Positions 34,767 to 44,154 of a stretch of 64,000 nucleotides of DNA are shown here, piece after piece. A model generated the notes under the pieces. That model saw only the letters and a program-made list of their open reading frames with translations, was not told the origin of the DNA and did no database searches. The stretch covers positions 10,373 through 74,372 of the forward strand of contig DASXUK010000063.1 in NCBI GenBank assembly GCA_036504875.1, written 5' to 3'. Source of the DNA: JACPFJ01 sp036504875 (GTDB lineage Bacteria; Desulfobacterota; Desulfuromonadia; Geobacterales; Pseudopelobacteraceae). Numbering within the stretch: the stretch's first letter is position 1; each line of letters opens with the position of its first letter. A program made the translations under genes and the position numbers.

Positions 34767-34894
34767 CTAGGAACGCGATTTTTTAGCGAGGTCAAGGCGC
34801 TTGAGGAGCGAAGCGCGAGGCGTACCCATTGGTACGTTGAGCGTTTCGTGACGAAAGCAACGCCGAGATCGCGGAAAAGGCGCGTTCCTCCTAG
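34767..34894. repeat. 128-bp imperfect palindrome between prkA and DUF444
   Basis: The left arm begins CTAGGAACGCG and the right arm ends CGCGTTCCTCCTAG. The arms match imperfectly through a centre GTACC-CATT-GGTAC (34822-34835). The outermost CTAG of the right arm (34891-34894) contains the prkA stop codon. It looks like a mobile intergenic palindrome; as RNA it would form a very long hairpin inside the operon. Confidence 0.8.
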
Positions 34895-36945
34895 CTTTCG
34901 TCTTCCTGTGTGCAGAAGTATTCTATGGTCTTCTGCGCACAGGTCTTGCAGTAGCCAAGCTTATCCAGCATGGTCGTTATCATCCGGTCGTAAAGCTTCT
35001 GATTCTCCTCATTGGTCCGATTGGCCAGGGCTCCGATCAGGCTGCCGGCACCGGCGATATCCGATTTGAGCCGTACATCGGTAATCGCCTTGACCAGTTC
35101 CAGGTTATCCATGAAGTCGTAATTGGGATCCATGGATATCTTCTGACCATAGATCTTCCTGATCGATGTACGGAAAGAATCACGCTGTTCATCAGTTTTC
35201 AATCCCATCCGCTCTTCCACACTCTTCACGTAACGCTCATCAATTTTCAGCGCCCGCAGTTCGCCACTCTGGGGATCCTTATATTTCCACATCCGGTCCG
35301 GCCCAAGATTTTCGGCATCTATGCCGATAATCATATTGACGTAATTCATTACGTCCTTACGGATTGCAAAAGGTTCATCCATATAGGCATTGAACATCTC
35401 GGTCATGATCCGTTCCCGGTAGAGCTGTTTAGCGATCTTCAGGTCATCCAGATACTTGGCCCGGTCATTGGTATCCACCACGTAATCCAGCACAACCCGC
35501 TCCAGGGTTCGGAATACATCATAGGCCACCATGCAGCGCCCTTCGTTAGTCTCCGAGTTTTCTACCAATAATTGGATCGCGCGCCCCAGGCTTCTGTGTC
35601 CCAGCCCTTTTTGGCCGAAGCGTTTGGTGATATCGGGGTCCTGACTAAGGGTATCGATTACCTCGGCCAAGGCCTTGATGCTTTTTTCACCGGCGATCTC
35701 ACCAGCGGCAAGCTTCATGGTCTCGATCGGGGTCAGTTTTTCAGAGTGCGGCAACCTTGTCAGCACCGCCCCGACCGAGGCCGCGTAATTCAGATTCGGG
35801 TCCTGATGAAGGGTTTCCCTGCTCAGGGTGGTTTTGGACTCACTGCCGATGGCATAGGAGGTAAGCCCTTTCTGCAACCGGTAATTCGTATTATGGGAGA
35901 CATAGCAGATCCGGCAGCGGTCAACGATGGGGGCTTCTTCTTTTTCAGCCAGGAAACGATTGAACTCGGAGTTGTTGCTAGTCGCGATGATCAGCGAGTC
36001 AATCGGCCATTTATAGCCGTCCATCTCAATGGCACGGTTCTGGATCACCCCCAGATAAACCTGCACCAAGTCCTTCTTATTCTTGAAGATCTCATCCGAG
36101 AAATGAATGCCACCGCCAGCTACCCGGGCCAGTGCCCCGCGCCGCAGGTCGAAACGGTAAGGATTATTGGTGTCGGTAATGTGCAAAAGCCGCTGGATCG
36201 ATTCCTCACCCAAAAGGTCAACTGAAGAAGAGGTGATTTTATCCTTGGCCGGGTATTTGCCCGTGATGGTGCCCAGGCTCTCACTCATCGGCACCGGAAT
36301 CACCTCGATGAAATCCAGCATCCGCTCCAGATCGTTTTCACAATAGGAACGGATATCTTCCAGGATATAACCGCTGCAGGCACCCATCGGGCGATAATTT
36401 TCGTAGAGCAGATCGATTTCTTCTTCAGTGAAACCGGCCCGCTCAGCAATAAAGCGCCGACTCTCTTCGCGGGTTTCGCACAGGTTCATGGCCAGGACCA
36501 TTGGATCTTCATAGGTCTGGGAATCTATGACGGTGATCTTCCCGTACTGCCCCAGCGGATCGAGTCCTTTATAACGAAATGTGTAACGCTTGTTACGCGA
36601 ATCAGTCAGGAATGCCCGGTATTGGGCACAAAGAAACTCCACGAAGAAGGTCTTGCCGTTACCTGGTTCACCAACCAGGACATAAGCCATTTCCTTGCTG
36701 GAGCCTCCCTCGGCGGCATCTTTTACATATGAAACAAAACTGTTGATTTCATCAAACATACCTATCGTATGCTTCCTGCCGCTGCGGAAAATTTTGAAAT
36801 CATAGGTGGTGCGGCCGTTAACAACGACCTTTTCGAAACCTGCCCCAAGGATCATGCGGGCCACCGCTTGAAAAGCGTTTTCAAAAACCCTTTTGTCTTC
36901 CTTTACTGCGACAAGATGCTGAACAAGTTTTTCATGGGCAGCCAT
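34891..36945 (-). CDS. prkA: PrkA family serine protein kinase
   Basis: A 684-residue member of the PrkA/YeaG family: AAA+ domain followed by a kinase-like C-terminal part, involved in starvation and stress responses. The start is ATG 36945 with GGAGG seven bases before it. Walker A is GEPGNGKT at residues 92-99 and Walker B is IHFSDE at 280-285, with the sensor region ATSNNSEF. There is a CxxC pair (DRCRIC) near residue 340 and a cysteine-rich tail (GYCKTC). It is first in the prkA-DUF444-spoVR-prkA2 operon. The stop codon lies inside a 128-bp palindrome, which may weaken or regulate downstream expression. Confidence 0.93.
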   Translation of the reverse strand: MAAHEKLVQHLVAVKEDKRVFENAFQAVARMILGAGFEKVVVNGRTTYDFKIFRSGRKHTIGMFDEINSFVSYVKDAAEGGSSKEMAYVLVGEPGNGKTFFVEFLCAQYRAFLTDSRNKRYTFRYKGLDPLGQYGKITVIDSQTYEDPMVLAMNLCETREESRRFIAERAGFTEEEIDLLYENYRPMGACSGYILEDIRSYCENDLERMLDFIEVIPVPMSESLGTITGKYPAKDKITSSSVDLLGEESIQRLLHITDTNNPYRFDLRRGALARVAGGGIHFSDEIFKNKKDLVQVYLGVIQNRAIEMDGYKWPIDSLIIATSNNSEFNRFLAEKEEAPIVDRCRICYVSHNTNYRLQKGLTSYAIGSESKTTLSRETLHQDPNLNYAASVGAVLTRLPHSEKLTPIETMKLAAGEIAGEKSIKALAEVIDTLSQDPDITKRFGQKGLGHRSLGRAIQLLVENSETNEGRCMVAYDVFRTLERVVLDYVVDTNDRAKYLDDLKIAKQLYRERIMTEMFNAYMDEPFAIRKDVMNYVNMIIGIDAENLGPDRMWKYKDPQSGELRALKIDERYVKSVEERMGLKTDEQRDSFRTSIRKIYGQKISMDPNYDFMDNLELVKAITDVRLKSDIAGAGSLIGALANRTNEENQKLYDRMITTMLDKLGYCKTCAQKTIEYFCTQEDES

Positions 36946-37226
36946 GTCTTTTCCTCCATATAGATTTCGCTATACTATCTTTTTTATTATGATTATTATC
37001 CTATTTTGAGCTTTTAACAAGCTGCATATAAGACGGCTTAGGCCTGCAATAATTATTGTCATGGCATTAACTTATTGCAAGTAGAGCCAATAGATATTTT
37101 TGACAACATCTCTGTATTTTCAGCAACTTCTGTATTTTTTATTTTTCTTTTCTTCATAGCTGCTATGTTGTATGAACAAATTTTGACGATTCTGATGCAT
37201 GAGAATAATCACCTGACAAGGGCGAC

Positions 37227-37946
37227 ATGAACATTCTAACCATTGACACCTCCTTTTCCCTGGCCAGCATTGCAATAACCGCCGGGGAAAAAGTACTGGC
37301 CGAAGCATTATTCAATGCTGATAGATGCCTGTCTGCACGGCTTATTCCAGAAATAGAGCGCCTGTTTTCAATCACCGGCCACTCCTGTAAAGAAATCGAT
37401 CTATTTGCCTGCTCCATCGGGCCCGGTTCTTTTACCGGTGTGCGTGGCGGTGTAGCAACTACCCAGGGACTGGCACTGGCTGCGGAAAAGCCCTGCATCG
37501 GTTTTTCTACGCTGGCTCTTCTGGCCATGAATTTTCCGCTGGCCGCCCAACCGGTCTGTACTATTCTGGATGCCCGCAAAGGCGAGGTCTATGCCGCCCT
37601 TTTTGGCTGTTCAGGCGGCATCCCAACGGCTCTGATAAATGATTGCGTTCTGGCACCTGAACAACTCCTGGCAACCCTGCTCGAAAAAACAGATAAAGGG
37701 ATCATTTTTACCGGAGATGGGGCCCAGCGCTATCGAGAAATCATCGTTGATCATCTTGGTGAACGGGCTATCTTTGCCCCTTTTCCCTACCAGTGCGCAA
37801 GTGCCTCAAAAGGCGCCTTATTGGCACTAGATGGCTATCACAGAGGACTCGCTACCGATCCCTCCCGGTTGTTGCCGGTTTACTTGCGTCCTTCAGAGGC
37901 GGAATATGCCAAAATAGAACGCCAGCAGTCGCTAAAACAGAAATAA
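37227..37946 (+). CDS. tsaB: tRNA threonylcarbamoyladenosine biosynthesis protein TsaB
   Basis: TsaB is the non-catalytic partner that dimerises with TsaD for t6A37 synthesis on ANN-decoding tRNAs. The 239-residue ASKHA-fold protein begins MNILTIDTSFSLASIAI and has the typical IGPGSFTGVRGGVATTQGLA segment near residue 65. CAAGGGCGAC precedes the ATG. A possible promoter, TTGACG/TAATCA at 37183-37211, is very close to the start. A second t6A-related gene, tcdA, lies at 61.4 kb. Confidence 0.93.
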   Translation: MNILTIDTSFSLASIAITAGEKVLAEALFNADRCLSARLIPEIERLFSITGHSCKEIDLFACSIGPGSFTGVRGGVATTQGLALAAEKPCIGFSTLALLAMNFPLAAQPVCTILDARKGEVYAALFGCSGGIPTALINDCVLAPEQLLATLLEKTDKGIIFTGDGAQRYREIIVDHLGERAIFAPFPYQCASASKGALLALDGYHRGLATDPSRLLPVYLRPSEAEYAKIERQQSLKQK

Positions 37947-37986
37947 TTTTTATTATTATTTACTCATTTAAATTACAGTAAATTTG

Positions 37987-38014
37987 TTGTTTAAGATTTA
38001 TTAGCTGCTATAAT
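37987..38014 (+). promoter_or_regulatory. Promoter for sucCD
   Basis: TTGTTT (37987-37992), a 16-base spacer and a perfect TATAAT (38009-38014), about 30 bases upstream of the sucC start. Confidence 0.6.
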
Positions 38015-38044
38015 CCTCAAAATTCTATTGGGACGGAGCATGCC

Positions 38045-39214
38045 ATGAACATTCATGAGTACCAGGCCAAGGAGATCCTGAACGGTTTCGGGATACCGAT
38101 TCCACGCAGCCGTGTAGCCCTCACCGCCGACCAGGTGGAAAGGGCCGCCAAGGAAATGGGTGGCCACTGTGTCATCAAAGCCCAGATCTATGCCGGCGGA
38201 CGCGGTAAAGCAGGCGGTGTCAAGGTTGTACACCATCCGGAACAGGCTAATGATGTAGCCAAAGAGCTGTTCGGGAAAAAACTGGTCACGATCCAGACCG
38301 GTCCTGAGGGACTCAAGGTTCGCCGCATCCTGATCGAAGAAGCAGTTGAGATCGCACGTGAGTTCTACGTCTCGATCACCTTGGATCGAGAATCATCCCG
38401 TTATTGCCTGATCGCTTCGGCCGAAGGGGGTGTGGAGATCGAAGAGGTGGCCCGCAAGGCGCCCGAAAAGATCCACATGCTGACCATCGACCCTTTCACT
38501 GGACTCAGACCTTATCAAGCCCGCAAGATCGCACTGGCACTGGGACTAACCGGTGTGGTATGCGAAGACTGCGTTGATCTTTTGCTCAACCTGTACAAGT
38601 GCTGCCTGGAGAGGGATTGTTTCCTGGTTGAGATCAACCCGCTGGTGGTCACCAAGGCCGGCTGGCTGCTGGCCATGGATGCCAAGATGTCCTTTGATGA
38701 TAATGCGGTTTACCGCCATCGCGAATATCCCGACATGGTTGATTACTCCCAGCTCGACCCGTTGGAGATCACCGCCGGGAAGTACGACCTGGCTTATATC
38801 AAGCTGACCGGTTCGATCGGCTGCATGGTCAACGGTGCCGGACTGGCCATGGCGACCCTGGACGTGCTCAAGGAGTTTGGCGGCGAGCCGGCCAATTTCC
38901 TGGATGTAGGGGGGGGGGCTACCCGTGAAAAGGTGGCCGAGGCCTTCAAGATTATCCTTGAGGATGGCGACGTAAAAGCTGTTTTTGTGAACATCTTCGG
39001 TGGGATCATGCGCTGTGACGTCATTGCCCAGGGCATTATCGAGGCCGCTTCCGAAGTGAAATGCACCCTTCCAATCGTGGTGAGGATGGATGGCAGCCAC
39101 GTCGAGGAAGGCAAAAAACTCCTGCAGGAATCGGGGCTCAACGTGCAGATTGGCGATAATCTTGGAGACGGCGCTGCTAAGATCGTTAAAATGCTGGGAC
39201 GGGGGGGTAAATAG
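38045..39214 (+). CDS. sucC: Succinate-CoA ligase (ADP-forming) subunit beta
   Basis: SucC with SucD interconverts succinyl-CoA and succinate with ATP formation in the TCA cycle. The 389-residue protein starts MNIHEYQAKEILN, has the ATP-grasp glycine loop AGGRGKAGGVK near residue 50, and ends with the CoA-ligase part containing LDVGGGAT and NIFGGIMRCDVIAQGI. GGAG lies six bases before the ATG. The LDVGGGA motif is encoded through a run of ten G (38909-38918), a possible slippage site. sucD starts three bases after the stop. Confidence 0.97.
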   Translation: MNIHEYQAKEILNGFGIPIPRSRVALTADQVERAAKEMGGHCVIKAQIYAGGRGKAGGVKVVHHPEQANDVAKELFGKKLVTIQTGPEGLKVRRILIEEAVEIAREFYVSITLDRESSRYCLIASAEGGVEIEEVARKAPEKIHMLTIDPFTGLRPYQARKIALALGLTGVVCEDCVDLLLNLYKCCLERDCFLVEINPLVVTKAGWLLAMDAKMSFDDNAVYRHREYPDMVDYSQLDPLEITAGKYDLAYIKLTGSIGCMVNGAGLAMATLDVLKEFGGEPANFLDVGGGATREKVAEAFKIILEDGDVKAVFVNIFGGIMRCDVIAQGIIEAASEVKCTLPIVVRMDGSHVEEGKKLLQESGLNVQIGDNLGDGAAKIVKMLGRGGK

Positions 39215-39217
39215 GCC

Positions 39218-40132
39218 ATGTCCATTCTGATAGATAAAAACTCCAAGATAGTTGTGCAAGGCATTACCGGCCGCAGCGGACTGTTCCACACCCAGCAGTG
39301 CCGCGCCTACGGCACAAACATCGTTGCCGGCGTCACCCCCGGCAAGGGTGGCATCCATATTGACGGCATACCGGTTTTTAATACGGTTGAAGAGGCTGTT
39401 CGCTATACCAGCGCCAATGTTTCGATGATCTTTGTTCCACCTCCCGGAGCAGCCGATGCCATACTTGAGGCCTGTGCGGCAGAGCTGGATCTGGCGGTCT
39501 GCATTACCGAAGGCATTCCGGTACGCGACATGGTTTTGGCTCGCGCTGTTCAGGCCGAGAGCAAGACCAGACTGGTCGGCCCCAACTGCCCGGGTGTTAT
39601 AACTCCTGGACAGTGTAAATTGGGTATCATGCCAGGTTATATCCACCAGGCTGGTAAAGTAGGGGTTGTTTCGCGTAGCGGCACCCTGACCTACGAAGCA
39701 GTCAAGCAGTTGACCGACATCGGTTTAGGCCAATCAACCTGCGTTGGGATCGGCGGTGATCCGATCATCGGGATGAAATTCATCGATGTGCTGCAACTTT
39801 TCAATGAGGATCCCAATACCGAAGCGGTATTCATGATCGGCGAAATCGGCGGGGGGGCCGAGGAAGAGGCCGCCTACTGGATCAAGGAAAATATGAAAAA
39901 ACCGGTGGCTGCCTTCATCGCCGGTGTAACAGCCCCCACCGGCAAACGCATGGGCCATGCCGGCGCCATCATTACCGGCGGCAAAGGCAAGGCAGAGGAT
40001 AAGATCAGGACACTGCAGGAATGCGGCGTTATGGTATCTACCAGTCCTACCCGTATGGGCCATGCCATGGAGGAAGCCATTGCAGCAACCGGCCGGGTGG
40101 CTATTAAAGCACCTGCCAAAAAGAAAAAATAG
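39218..40132 (+). CDS. sucD: Succinate-CoA ligase (ADP-forming) subunit alpha
   Basis: The alpha subunit binds CoA and carries the phosphohistidine. The 304-residue protein shows the N-terminal CoA-binding Rossmann motif VVQGITGRSG, the PNCPGVITPG segment and the active-site histidine in GHAGAIITGGKG near residue 247. It is co-transcribed with sucC, and a strong terminator follows at 40161. Length and motifs are standard. Confidence 0.97.
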   Translation: MSILIDKNSKIVVQGITGRSGLFHTQQCRAYGTNIVAGVTPGKGGIHIDGIPVFNTVEEAVRYTSANVSMIFVPPPGAADAILEACAAELDLAVCITEGIPVRDMVLARAVQAESKTRLVGPNCPGVITPGQCKLGIMPGYIHQAGKVGVVSRSGTLTYEAVKQLTDIGLGQSTCVGIGGDPIIGMKFIDVLQLFNEDPNTEAVFMIGEIGGGAEEEAAYWIKENMKKPVAAFIAGVTAPTGKRMGHAGAIITGGKGKAEDKIRTLQECGVMVSTSPTRMGHAMEEAIAATGRVAIKAPAKKKK

Positions 40133-40160
40133 CTGCCCAGTATTCAGCACAGAAGGATTC

Positions 40161-40194
40161 AAAGGGAGTGGCCAAAGGCTGCTCCCTTTTTTCT
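40161..40194 (+). terminator. Rho-independent terminator after sucD
   Basis: AAAGGGAGTGGCC pairs along its whole length (two G-U pairs) with GGCTGCTCCCTTT around an AAA loop. Further T follow, giving a run of six. Confidence 0.9.
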
Positions 40195-40289
40195 ATATTG
40201 CTCCAATGGACCCCGGATCGCCAAAAAATTAAATCATTTATTTCAGCACTTTAAAACTATCTATCTAATATTACAGGCTGAAGTGGTAA

Positions 40290-40318
40290 TTGACGATCAA
40301 GCAAAAACAGGGCATACT
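40290..40318 (+). promoter_or_regulatory. Candidate promoter for dnaE
   Basis: TTGACG (40290-40295), 17 bases, CATACT (40313-40318), about 120 bases before dnaE. Downstream, 40376-40415 holds a degenerate arm of the CACGAAG-type repeat. Confidence 0.5.
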
Positions 40319-40440
40319 GCCGGGCACATACTACATCAACGGGAATTTTTTACCGCCCGGTTTTGATTCAGCCCCTTCGAGAATTTTTCTTGTTCTTCAT
40401 GTACTTTGTAAGTTAACGATTTTCTAAAACAAGGCCTCCA

Positions 40441-43400
40441 ATGGAAACATCCCCTTTTGTTCATCTCCACCTCCATACCCAGTACTCGCTGCTGGATGGC
40501 GCCATCCGCTTCGATGATTTGATCGCCAAAGCAAAAGATATGAATATGCCTGCAATCGCCATGACCGACCACGGCAATATGTTCGGGGCGGCTGAATTCT
40601 ATCTCAAGTGCCACAAGGCCGGAGTCAAACCGATCATCGGCTGTGAGCTTTACATAGCGCCTGACTCTCGTTTTTCCAGAGATTCCAAGGGTATTTCCGA
40701 TGCCGCTTACCACCTGATTCTGCTCTGCGAGAACCTGCATGGGTATAAAAATCTCTCCTACCTGACCTCGGCCGGCTACAAGGAAGGTTTCTACTACCGC
40801 CCCCGCATCGACCGTGAACTGCTCTCCGACCACTCCGAGGGACTTATTGCCATGTCAGCCTGTCTCAAGGGCGAGGTGGCCATGCAGTGTGGCCGCGGAA
40901 GAATGGAGGATGCCGTTGCTACCGCCGCCTGGTACAGTGAGCTGTTTCCAGAGCGCTACTATATTGAACTGCAGGAAAATACAATACCGGAACAGGACCT
41001 GGTCAACAAACGCCTGTTGGAAGTGGCAGCTGAGCTGAAACTGCCACTGGTGGCCACCAATGACTGCCACTATCTGAATCGCGAAGATGCCCGTGCCCAT
41101 GAGGTACTGCTCTGCATTCAGACCGGCAAGACCATGAGCGATCCCACTCATATGAAATTCTCGGTGGATGAGTTCTACGTAAAGTCGCCGGATGAGATGG
41201 CACAGGCGTTCACCTATGCACCCGAGGCGATCAGCAACACCTTGATAATTTCAGAACGATGCAATCTTGAACTTCCTGTTGATGGCAAAACCTATTACTT
41301 CCCTCACTTTGATCCGCCCGAGGGGAAAAATCACGACGACATGTTGAAGGAACTGGCTACCGAAGGGCTTAAAGAGCGCATGCTAACGGTCCTGGCCAAG
41401 TATCCCGACATGACCCTGGAACAGCAGCAGGCCTATTTTGACCGCCTGGAAATCGAGTTGGACTGCATCCGCGACATGAAGTTTCCAGCGTATTTTCTGA
41501 TCGTGTCAGACTTTATCCGCTGGGCCAAGGATCGCGGCATACCGGTCGGACCAGGCAGGGGCTCGGCTGCCGGTTCACTGGTGGCCTATGCCACCAAGAT
41601 CACCGATCTGGACCCCCTCCCCTACAACCTGCTCTTCGAGCGTTTCCTCAATCCGGAACGTGTTTCCATGCCTGATATCGACGTGGATTTCTGCCAGGAC
41701 CGCCGTGGCGAGGTGATTCAGTATATGGTGGATAAATATGGCCGTGACCGGGTCTGTCAGATTATCACTTTTGGAACCATGGGGGCAAAAGCGGTGGTGC
41801 GCGATGTGGGGCGGGCTCTGAATATGTCTTACGGCGATGTGGACCGGATTGCGAAGTTGATCCCGGACGACCTCAAAATGACCCTGGCCAAGGCGCTCCA
41901 GCAGGAACCGCAGTTGAGAGAGTTGTCCGTGAGCGATCCTCAGGTCAAGGATCTCCTGGATACCGCGCTGTGCCTGGAAGGGTTAACCAGGCACGCATCA
42001 ACCCATGCCGCCGCTGTTGTAGTGGCTCCAGCTCAACTTGAGGAGTTTCTGCCGCTGTATAAGGACCAGAAGACCGGTTCGATCAACACCCAGTATTCCA
42101 TGAAATACGTGGAGTTGGTCGGCCTGGTAAAGTTTGACTTCCTGGGGCTTAAAAACCTGACCGTGATCGAGAATGCCGTCAATCTGGTGCGTGCAGGAAA
42201 AGATCCGCAATTTGACATCACCACCCTGCGGGACGATGACCAGGCCAGTTACGACCTGATTACCGCCGGCAATACGACCGGGGTCTTTCAACTCGAATCC
42301 AGCGGCATGAAGGAGATGCTTGTCAAACTCAAACCCTCCTGTTTTGAGGACGTTATCGCAGCCTGCGCCCTCTACCGCCCCGGCCCGTTAGGCTCAGGCA
42401 TGGTGGATGACTTTATCGACCGCAAGCATGGCCGAAAGCAGGTGGTCTACGATCTACCGCAGCTGGAACCAATTCTGAAGGACACCTACGGGGTTATCGT
42501 CTATCAGGAACAGGTCATGCAGATCTCCCGTTCCCTGGCTGGATACTCTCTGGGTCAGGCCGACCTGTTGCGCCGTGCCATGGGTAAAAAAGACGATAAG
42601 GAGATGAGCCGTCAAAAAGGATTATTCCTGGAGGGGGCAAAGGCCAATAATCTTGACCCCAAAAAAGCCGAGGCGATCTTTGACCTGATGCACAAATTTG
42701 CCGAATACGGCTTCAACAAGTCCCATTCGGCCGCCTATGCCCTGATCGCCTATCAGACCGCCTATCTCAAGGCCCATTATCCGGTCGAATTCATGGCTGC
42801 TCTTTTGAGCTGCGACATGGACAGCACCGACAAGGTCATTAAAAATATCAGCGACTGCCGCGAACAGGGCCTTGAGGTGCTGCCGCCCGATATCAATACT
42901 TCGGGCCTCTCCTTTACGGTAGTGGATAAATCCATGCGTTTTGGCTTGGGTGCCGTCAAGAATGTCGGCAGTGGGGCCATCGAGGCCATCCTGGAGGCCC
43001 GTAAAGATGGGGAATTCAGCAGCCTGTATAATTTTTGTGAGCGGGTTGATCTGCGAAGGGTCAACAAACGGGTAATCGAGTCTTTGATCAAATGCGGCGC
43101 CTTTGACTCTACCGGTGCAGCCAGATCCGCGCAGATGGAGGGGCTGGAGACTGCCATGAATCTTGGCCAGCGCATCCAGCAGGAGCGCGACAGCGCCCAG
43201 GTATCCCTGTTCGGGACAGCGGAGGTTGTAAAAATCAACGGCAGCGGCGGAAAGCTGCCGGTCGTGCCGGAATGGCATGACAAGGAAAAACTGGCCTTTG
43301 AAAAAGAGGCCTTGGGCTTCCTGATCACCGGTCATCCGCTTGACCGTTACCTGGACGACATCAAACGCCTGGCAAACTGTGAAATCAATGCCCTGGGAGA

Positions 43401-43965
43401 GATGGCCGACGCCTGCGAGGTAAGAATCTGCGGCATCGTTTCCAGCCTGAAAGAGATCGTCACCAAAAAAGGTGATCGGATGGGTTTTGTAACCATCGAG
43501 GATCTGACCGGCAGTGTTGAGGTGACTGTTTTCTCGGATATTTATAATAACGCGATCTCCTTGCTGAAGTCCGACGACCCGCTTTTAATCTGCGGCAAGC
43601 TGGAAAGAGGGGAAAAAGGAGCTAAAATCCTGGTGCATGGCCACAAGGAGGGGGGCAGCGAATGGCAGCAGAAGCAGCGCGGACCGGCCGGCGACATCAA
43701 GCTCCTTCAGGAGGCCCGTGCCGAGACCACGAAAAAGGTTCTGTTCACCCTGCGAATGGACGACCTGCCGCTGGAACGCCTGGATGCGCTCAAAGGGGTC
43801 ATCGAAAGACACAACGGCAATGTGCCGGCCTACATCCAGTTCGTGATCCCCAAACGGAGTTGTTCGACTCTGCCGTTATCAAAAAATATGAGTGTTATGG
43901 CAAGTGATGATTTAAGGCTGGAAGTGGAGAGATTGATCGGCTATAATGCCGCCACTTTTGAGTAA
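40441..43965 (+). CDS. dnaE: DNA polymerase III subunit alpha
   Basis: The replicative polymerase. The 1174-residue protein has an N-terminal PHP domain starting HLHLHTQYSLLDGAIRF, with TDHGNMFGAAEF. The C-family polymerase core has the catalytic aspartates in PDIDVDFCQDRRGEVIQY near residue 415 and GRGSAAGSLVAYATKI upstream. The thumb and fingers region contains FAEYGFNKSHSAAYALIAYQTAYLKAHYP. A C-terminal helix-hairpin-helix and OB-fold follow. It matches the DnaE1 type. No proofreading exonuclease domain is present. It stands alone with its own promoter. Confidence 0.97.
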   Translation: METSPFVHLHLHTQYSLLDGAIRFDDLIAKAKDMNMPAIAMTDHGNMFGAAEFYLKCHKAGVKPIIGCELYIAPDSRFSRDSKGISDAAYHLILLCENLHGYKNLSYLTSAGYKEGFYYRPRIDRELLSDHSEGLIAMSACLKGEVAMQCGRGRMEDAVATAAWYSELFPERYYIELQENTIPEQDLVNKRLLEVAAELKLPLVATNDCHYLNREDARAHEVLLCIQTGKTMSDPTHMKFSVDEFYVKSPDEMAQAFTYAPEAISNTLIISERCNLELPVDGKTYYFPHFDPPEGKNHDDMLKELATEGLKERMLTVLAKYPDMTLEQQQAYFDRLEIELDCIRDMKFPAYFLIVSDFIRWAKDRGIPVGPGRGSAAGSLVAYATKITDLDPLPYNLLFERFLNPERVSMPDIDVDFCQDRRGEVIQYMVDKYGRDRVCQIITFGTMGAKAVVRDVGRALNMSYGDVDRIAKLIPDDLKMTLAKALQQEPQLRELSVSDPQVKDLLDTALCLEGLTRHASTHAAAVVVAPAQLEEFLPLYKDQKTGSINTQYSMKYVELVGLVKFDFLGLKNLTVIENAVNLVRAGKDPQFDITTLRDDDQASYDLITAGNTTGVFQLESSGMKEMLVKLKPSCFEDVIAACALYRPGPLGSGMVDDFIDRKHGRKQVVYDLPQLEPILKDTYGVIVYQEQVMQISRSLAGYSLGQADLLRRAMGKKDDKEMSRQKGLFLEGAKANNLDPKKAEAIFDLMHKFAEYGFNKSHSAAYALIAYQTAYLKAHYPVEFMAALLSCDMDSTDKVIKNISDCREQGLEVLPPDINTSGLSFTVVDKSMRFGLGAVKNVGSGAIEAILEARKDGEFSSLYNFCERVDLRRVNKRVIESLIKCGAFDSTGAARSAQMEGLETAMNLGQRIQQERDSAQVSLFGTAEVVKINGSGGKLPVVPEWHDKEKLAFEKEALGFLITGHPLDRYLDDIKRLANCEINALGEMADACEVRICGIVSSLKEIVTKKGDRMGFVTIEDLTGSVEVTVFSDIYNNAISLLKSDDPLLICGKLERGEKGAKILVHGHKEGGSEWQQKQRGPAGDIKLLQEARAETTKKVLFTLRMDDLPLERLDALKGVIERHNGNVPAYIQFVIPKRSCSTLPLSKNMSVMASDDLRLEVERLIGYNAATFE

Positions 43966-43980
43966 GGATAAAAATCATTT

Positions 43981-44134
43981 CAACCACAAAGTCACGAAGA
44001 CACAAAGACAGGCAAGAGCAAAATAGCGGTTGCTTGTAGTTTGTCATGCCGATACACCAGTAAGAATCGTCTGTTTGCAACACTCAATTCTTTAGGTTGA
44101 TTGAAATTCTTTGTGCCTTGGTGTCTTTGTGGTT
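43981..44134. repeat. Intergenic inverted repeat (CACAAAG type) between dnaE and accA
   Basis: The left arm AACCACAAAGTCACGAAGACACAAAG (about 43982-44007) and the reverse complement of the right arm (44107-44134) agree at all but about three positions. About 100 bases of non-coding DNA separate them. Similar inverted repeats are at 59895-60035 and 62222-62397. Confidence 0.75.
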
Positions 44135-44154
44135 AATCCAGTTGAGGTGTTATT

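Noticed and set aside
37011..37020. Rex half-site upstream of prkA
   Set aside because: Only TTAACAA is present; the second half does not match, so it does not reach the standard used for 11720.
36946..37226. Divergent promoters between prkA and tsaB
   Set aside because: Several weak boxes (TTGTTA/TAATAA on the minus strand, TTGACG/TAATCA on the plus) occur in AT-rich DNA; none is clearly better than chance, so only mentioned.
38546..39646. Long open frame (366 codons) on the minus strand across sucC/sucD
   Set aside because: It lies antisense to two certain genes, shows no family motifs and reads as low-complexity shadow protein.
43981..44134. CRISPR array
   Set aside because: The short CACAAAG/CACGAAG units are arranged as two inverted arms, not as regularly spaced direct repeats with unique spacers.
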